Below are positions 31,201 to 34,706 of a DNA stretch of 34,706 nucleotides, piece after piece. Position 1 is the first letter of the stretch, and each line of letters begins with the position of its first letter. Made by a program: the position numbers and the translations under genes. The stretch comes from Candidatus Segatella caccae (lineage in GTDB: Bacteria > Bacteroidota > Bacteroidia > Bacteroidales > Bacteroidaceae), in the NCBI GenBank assembly GCA_900556395.1, contig USOQ01000020.1, positions 1-34,706 on the forward strand. Reading direction: 5' to 3'. Under the pieces are notes generated by a model that worked only from the letters and a program-made list of their open reading frames with translations, searched no databases and was not told where the DNA came from.

Positions 31201-34099
31201 CGCCAAGATTGACGAGATACGAAACGGCTTCTCCGAATGGCTCGAAGAGCAGTCACCGCAGTTCAAGGAACGGCTCGTGACAATGTATAACCGCAAGTTC
31301 AACTGTTTCGTGCGCCCGAAGTATGACGGCTCGCACCAGACGTTTCCTGACCTCAACCTGAAAGGGCTGGCAAGTCGGGGGATTCAAAGCGTTTATCCGT
31401 CGCAAAAGGATTGCGTCTGGATGATAAAACAGAATGGCGGCGGGATATGCGACCACGAGGTTGGAACCGGTAAGACGCTGATAATGTGCATCGCAGCGCA
31501 TGAGATGAAGCGTCTGAAATTGGCACACAAGCCGATGATTATCGGGCTGAAAGCCAACGTTGCGGAGATTGCAGCTACCTATCAGGCGGCATATCCCAAC
31601 GCACGTATTCTGTACGCTTCGGAGAAGGACTTTTCGACCGCCAACCGTGTGCGCTTCTTCAATAATATAAAGAACAACGACTACGATTGCGTCATCATGT
31701 CGCACGACCAGTTCGGCAAGATACCGCAGTCGCCGGAGTTGCAGCAGCGCATCCTGCAAGCGGAGCTTGACACGGTGGAGGAAAACCTCGAAGTGCTGCG
31801 CCAGCAGGGAAAGAACGTGTCGCGGGCGATGCTGAAAGGTCTGGAGAAGCGCAAGCACAACCTTGAAGCGAAGCTGGAGAAGGTGGAACACGCCATAAAG
31901 TCACGCACGGACGACGTGGTGGATTTCAAACAGATGGGCATCGACCACATCTTCATTGATGAATCGCACCAGTTCAAAAACTTGACGTTCAACACGCGCC
32001 ATGACCGTGTGGCGGGGCTGGGAAACAGCGAGGGAAGCCAGAAGGCACTTAACATGCTCTTTGCCATACGCACCATACAGGAGCGCACAGGAAAAGACTT
32101 GGGTGCGACCTTCCTCTCCGGCACGACTATCAGCAACTCACTGACTGAATTGTACCTGCTGTTCAAGTACCTGCGCCCGAAGGAGCTGGAACGGCAGGAC
32201 ATAAGGTGTTTTGACGCTTGGGCGGCGATATTTGCCAAGAAGACGACGGATTTTGAATTTAACGTGACGAACAATGTGGTCCAGAAGGAGCGTTTCCGCT
32301 ACTTCATCAAAGTGCCGGAGCTTGCCGCCTTCTATAATGAAATCACGGACTACCGCACGGCGGAGGATGTGGGCGTTGACCGTCCTGCCAAGAACGAGAT
32401 ACTGCACCATATACCGCCCACGCCGGAACAGGAGGACTTCATACAGAAACTGATGCAGTTCGCCAAGACGGGCGATGCCACCTTGTTGGGCAGGCTGCCG
32501 CTTTCGGAAACGGAAGAAAAGGCGAAGATGCTCATCGCCACGGACTATGCCCGGAAAATGGCACTCGACATGCGCATGATAGACCCGAATTACGAAGATC
32601 ATCCCGACAACAAAGCGAGTCACTGTGCCAAGATGATCGCGGAGTATTATCAAAAATACGACGCCCAGAAAGGCACGCAGTTCGTTTTCTCTGATTTGGG
32701 GACATACCAGCCGGGCGACGGGTGGAACGTCTATTCGGAAATCAAGCGCAAACTGACGGAGGACTACGGTATACCGCCAAGCGAGGTGCGCTTCATTCAG
32801 GAGTGCAAGACCGACAAGGCGCGGAAGGCGGTGATAGACGCCATGAACGCCGGGACGGTGCGTGTGCTGTTCGGCTCTACCTCTATGCTCGGAACGGGTG
32901 TGAACGCCCAGAAACGGTGTGTGGCTATCCATCATCTCGATACGCCGTGGCGACCGTCCGACTTGCAACAGCGTGACGGACGCGGAGTTAGGGCAGGTAA
33001 TGAGATTGCCAAACATTTCGCCGGGAACAACGTGGATGTAATCATCTACGCGGTGGAGAAGTCACTGGACAGCTACAAGTTCAACCTCCTGCACTGCAAG
33101 CAGACTTTCATAAGCCAGCTCAAAAGCGGTGCGATGGGTGCGCGTACCATCGACGAGGGGGCAATGGACGAAAAATCGGGCATGAATTTCTCGGAATACA
33201 TGGCGTTGCTCTCCGGCAATACCGACCTGTTGGACAAGGCGAAACTGGAAAAGCGGATCGCATCGCTCGAAGGGGAACGCAAGTCGTTCAACAAGGGCAA
33301 GCGTGATTCGGAGTTCAAGCTGGAATCGAAGACCCGCGAGCTGGGCAACAACACAGCTTTCATAGATGCCATGACGGAGGACTGGAACCGCTTCCTCTCT
33401 GTGGTGCAGACCGACAAGGAGGGCAATCACCTTAATATAATAAAGGTGGACGGAGTGGATTCCGCCGATGAGAAAGTCATCGGAAAGCGTTTGCAGGAGA
33501 TAGCCAAGAATGCCACGACCGGAGGGTTGTACACGCAGGTTGGAGAGTTTTACGGTTTCCCGATAAAGGTGGTCAGCGAAAGGATACTCAAAGAGGGATT
33601 GGAGTTTACCGACAACCGCTTCGTGGTCGAGGGGAACTACAAGTACACCTACAACAACGGGCATCTGGCGCTGGCTGACCCGTTGGCCGCCGCCCGCAAC
33701 TTCCTCAACGCGATTGAGAGAATCCCCTCCATCATCGACCAGTATAAAGCGAAGAATGAGGTCTTGGAACGTGAGATACCGCAGTTGCAGGAGATAGCAG
33801 GCAAGGTGTGGAAGAAGGAGGAAGAACTGAAACAGTTGAAGTCCGAACTTGCCGCCCTTGACCGCAAGATACAGCTGGAACTTGCGCCGCCTACACCCGA
33901 AATCACCGAAAAGGAGCATGAAGGGCAACAGGTCAAACCGGAAGCGAAAGGTGTGCGAAACGGTATCAGGCAATATCCCGAAGATACATCACCGCAAATA
34001 CGCAATCCATCGGAAAGTATTATCGCCAATCACACCATAACTGGGCATCCGGGGCTGTATGCCAAGGAGGAAACCCGGTCCAAAGGATTGAAAATATAA
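28283..34099 (+). CDS. DNA methyltransferase-helicase fusion (N-6 methylase/SNF2-type)
   Basis: A 1,938-residue protein. The N-terminal methyltransferase domain (about 40-310) has the AdoMet motif LEPSAGMGAF (130-139) and catalytic SNIPFG (195-200), an NIPF version of NPPF/Y. A charged, proline-rich linker (about 385-540) contains QLTLF at 431-435. The C-terminal half is a superfamily 2 helicase: Walker A GTGKT (1061-1065), DESH (1226-1229), the SGTT-like motif III (about 1280) and QQRDGRGVR (1562-1570). A coiled coil closes the protein (about 1840-1900). Such fusions are typical of Bacteroidales conjugative elements and resemble phage P1 DarB in layout. Likely jobs are modification or anti-restriction during transfer; this is inference. 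It overlaps the DUF1896 gene by 11 bases and appears intact. Confidence 0.9.
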   Translation: MAFNRKQRLRDNIEAIRTAFLLDREERTPTEAERGTLRSYCGFGGLKCILNPAKELMDAVHWAKSDLELFAPTAELHRLIRENSRDETEYKRYVDSLKGSVLTAFYTPKEITDTLASVLAGHGVVPARLLEPSAGMGAFVDSMLRHAPQADVMAFEKDLLTGRMLRHLHPDRKVRVEGFEKIEKPFNGHFDLALSNIPFGDIAVFDAEYEKRSIMYRAAAKKIHNYFFLKGLDAVRDGGIVAFLTSQGVLDSESNNGTRFLMMRKADLLSVVRMPNNLFTENANTEVGCDLIILQKNSRKEELSEDDQLLTQTVKDNHTHVTTNRYLLAHPELVIHTSAKLDTDPYGKPAMVYLHEGGVAGIAEDLRKRIDADLAARLDVARYNGVTEEIPVQAIPSATVEIKIAEEVPAITETSKEQLSTDFFAEGKAVQLTLFDLWEYTVPQEKPAPKNKKKSAVAKQAQKGNNPTPARTEKPKRQIDVLSGQGEKDPLTPKEEKDDVPKEEKKTLPGDIYADINWEDNPPINGFYEAMMTLTPERRVALRQEAERHRQEQLKRLGVADTLDPAFIPPMGEIKPLSEAEPKHAEAEQTVDKTAQTEGNGLFQGTANAPAKQEQPPLDLTPHPYDRTLGPHHREGSIVLDAARNVGYLKDLTPYGSMFHPADLSGFQKEKLMLYISLRDAYERLYSYEAEHHEENKPQRGYLNTYYDEFVLRYGHLNAKQNVKLLLMDAAGRDILSLEREENGQFVKADIFERPVSFSMDEIVQTDSPEEALSASLNKYGTVHLDYMRSLTDTTVEELLAALHGRVYFNPLADGYEISDRFIAGNVIDKAERIEAWIADNREHEHLAEAKEALQALQDAAPQRITFEELDFNFGERWIPTGIYSAYMSHLYETDVRIAYAPGMDEFSAVCDRKNIKIWDEFCVKGYYRHYDGMSLLKHALHNTCPDMMKCIGQDENGNDIKVRDAEGIQLANAKIDEIRNGFSEWLEEQSPQFKERLVTMYNRKFNCFVRPKYDGSHQTFPDLNLKGLASRGIQSVYPSQKDCVWMIKQNGGGICDHEVGTGKTLIMCIAAHEMKRLKLAHKPMIIGLKANVAEIAATYQAAYPNARILYASEKDFSTANRVRFFNNIKNNDYDCVIMSHDQFGKIPQSPELQQRILQAELDTVEENLEVLRQQGKNVSRAMLKGLEKRKHNLEAKLEKVEHAIKSRTDDVVDFKQMGIDHIFIDESHQFKNLTFNTRHDRVAGLGNSEGSQKALNMLFAIRTIQERTGKDLGATFLSGTTISNSLTELYLLFKYLRPKELERQDIRCFDAWAAIFAKKTTDFEFNVTNNVVQKERFRYFIKVPELAAFYNEITDYRTAEDVGVDRPAKNEILHHIPPTPEQEDFIQKLMQFAKTGDATLLGRLPLSETEEKAKMLIATDYARKMALDMRMIDPNYEDHPDNKASHCAKMIAEYYQKYDAQKGTQFVFSDLGTYQPGDGWNVYSEIKRKLTEDYGIPPSEVRFIQECKTDKARKAVIDAMNAGTVRVLFGSTSMLGTGVNAQKRCVAIHHLDTPWRPSDLQQRDGRGVRAGNEIAKHFAGNNVDVIIYAVEKSLDSYKFNLLHCKQTFISQLKSGAMGARTIDEGAMDEKSGMNFSEYMALLSGNTDLLDKAKLEKRIASLEGERKSFNKGKRDSEFKLESKTRELGNNTAFIDAMTEDWNRFLSVVQTDKEGNHLNIIKVDGVDSADEKVIGKRLQEIAKNATTGGLYTQVGEFYGFPIKVVSERILKEGLEFTDNRFVVEGNYKYTYNNGHLALADPLAAARNFLNAIERIPSIIDQYKAKNEVLEREIPQLQEIAGKVWKKEEELKQLKSELAALDRKIQLELAPPTPEITEKEHEGQQVKPEAKGVRNGIRQYPEDTSPQIRNPSESIIANHTITGHPGLYAKEETRSKGLKI

Positions 34100-34122
34100 C
34101 CTTAGGAATTTTATCTGAAGTA

Positions 34123-34227
34123 TTAATAAGGGCTATCCCAAAAGGTCTAAAAGTAAATTTTATCCTTTCTGCAAGTATCTGTAGGATGGCAACTGCATTT
34201 TTTTTCTTTTTGGGCAGCCCTTATTAA
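34123..34227. repeat. MITE-like inverted-repeat element, about 105 bp
   Basis: The left end TTAATAAGGGCTATCCCAAAA (34123-34143, 21 bases; one base differs from its partner by insertion) matches the reverse complement of the right end, TTTTGGGCAGCCCTTATTAA (34208-34227). The interior is about 64 bases and non-coding. The GGGCTGYCCCAAAA-type end resembles transposase termini seen in Bacteroidota insertion sequences. It starts 23 bases after the methylase-helicase stop and may double as a terminator, since the right arm is preceded by a T run. Confidence 0.7.
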
Positions 34228-34590
34228 AATTTATTCTTATTTTAGGTTATATACATTCATGTCCATTTATGTAAAAAATTCCTGCTGACCTTGTTTATGT
34301 CTTGTCAGTCACCATTTGCAAAACCATATTTGACCCTCAAAGAGGCTGAATTTGATAAGCAACTTGCTACATACTCATAAAAGGAGCTAAATAGAACACG
34401 AATGGGAAATACTCAAATGCCAAACTAAAGAAGATATTGGCCAAAATAAACGCTATACCGAGAGAGAAACTTGATTTTTCAACTTCCTAAAACGGTGTTG
34501 TTCAAACATTTCTACTTATTTGTACTTACCAGTTGAACCTACGCTTCCCTAATAAAATGTCTATGATAAAAAAAGTTAAAAAATCCTCCC
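34228..34590. other. AT-rich region without an intact gene
   Basis: About 360 bases much richer in A+T than the preceding ICE genes. The only noticeable frames are short: 34297-34380 gives 27 residues (MSCQSPFAKPYLTLKEAEFD and a few more), with no family I recognise. It looks like remnant sequence brought in with the tetracycline-resistance segment. Confidence 0.5.
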
Positions 34591-34593
34591 ACT

Positions 34594-34624
34594 TTTGTTA
34601 GATATATTTTTTTGTGTAATTTTG
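34594..34624 (+). promoter_or_regulatory. Promoter of the tetQ-type operon
   Basis: TTTG (34594-34597), a 19-base spacer and TAATTTTG (34617-34624) give one of the best promoters in the window, pointing out of the right edge. Confidence 0.85.
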
Positions 34625-34632
34625 TAATCGTT

Positions 34633-34706
34633 ATGCGGCAGTAATAATATACATATTAATACGAGTTAGTAATCCTGTAGTTCTCATATGCTACGAGGAG
34701 GTATTA
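34633..34706 (+). promoter_or_regulatory. tetQ leader: three-codon leader peptide and attenuator
   Basis: A minimal reading frame, ATG CGG CAG TAA (Met-Arg-Gln), occupies 34633-34644, close behind the promoter. TAATAC (34657-34662) pairs with GTATTA (34701-34706), and CCT-TAG (34674-34680) pairs with CTA-AGG (34691-34698) inside, covering the GAGGAGG sequence (34695-34701). I recognise this arrangement and sequence as the leader of tetQ in CTnDOT-type elements, where tetracycline relieves translational attenuation of tetQ-rteA-rteB. The coding region itself lies beyond the window. Confidence 0.75.

Larger units (their letters stand above)
20235..34706 (+). mobile_element. Left part of a CTnDOT/ERL-family integrative conjugative element
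   Basis: A change to G+C-rich codon use coincides with a gene order specific to this family: integrase, RhuM-like gene, two minus-strand HTH genes, xis2c, xis2d, orf3 and exc (topoisomerase III), then DUF1896, a methylase-helicase and a tetQ-type leader. The left boundary is placed at the GTANNTTTGC-like core but could lie anywhere between about 20244 and 20500. The right end, the mobilisation genes and the transfer genes are outside the window. Confidence 0.85.

Noticed and set aside
34297..34380. 27-residue frame before the tetQ promoter
   Set aside because: It has no recognisable family and sits in an AT-rich stretch with other broken fragments, so it is not called as a gene.

Overview
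The window looks like a Bacteroidales chromosome, most likely Prevotella/Segatella or a close relative. The promoters carry the Bacteroidota -7 box TAnnTTTG, there are no clear Shine-Dalgarno sequences, and porU-porV-ispF sit together as in Porphyromonas-type genomes. From about base 20,240 the chromosome is interrupted by the left end of an integrative conjugative element (ICE) of the CTnDOT/ERL family, which runs off the right edge. The ICE genes are visibly richer in G+C, with mostly C or G at third codon positions.

Chromosomal part (1-20,240). It opens with the 3' end of tsf and a terminator, then a fumarylacetoacetate-hydrolase-fold gene. Next come two type IX secretion genes, porU (the C-terminal signal peptidase/sortase) and porV (its outer-membrane partner), followed by ispF. 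A strong candidate small RNA with its own promoter and terminator lies at about 6,560-6,742. Two overlapping glycosyltransferases, a GH140-like secreted glycosidase, a zinc-type cation diffusion facilitator and a convergent TonB-dependent receptor follow. After a flavin reductase, clpS, clpA and aat form a compact N-degron cluster: Aat adds the Leu/Phe signal, ClpS recognises it and ClpA unfolds the substrate. A PafA-like alkaline phosphatase on the minus strand ends the chromosomal part.

ICE part (20,240-34,706). The order is an IntDOT-type tyrosine recombinase, a RhuM-like gene, two minus-strand MerR-like helix-turn-helix genes, a divergent control region, and then xis2c, xis2d, orf3 (DUF4099/DUF3945) and exc (a topoisomerase III). 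This matches the CTnDOT integration and excision module. It is followed by a DUF1896 gene overlapping a 1,938-residue methyltransferase-helicase fusion. A MITE-like inverted-repeat element and an AT-rich stretch come next, and the window ends inside what I recognise as the leader of tetQ: a perfect promoter, a three-codon leader peptide and hairpins covering the ribosome-binding site. The tetracycline-resistance gene itself would lie just outside and is not seen here.

The points most worth a second look are the small RNA with a 78-nt stretch lacking cytosine, the inverted copies of the topB leader on both sides of topB, the mirrored pairs of excisionase-like genes around a direct-repeat operator, the DarB-like methylase-helicase with a candidate sliding-clamp motif, and several families of short palindromic repeats between chromosomal genes.
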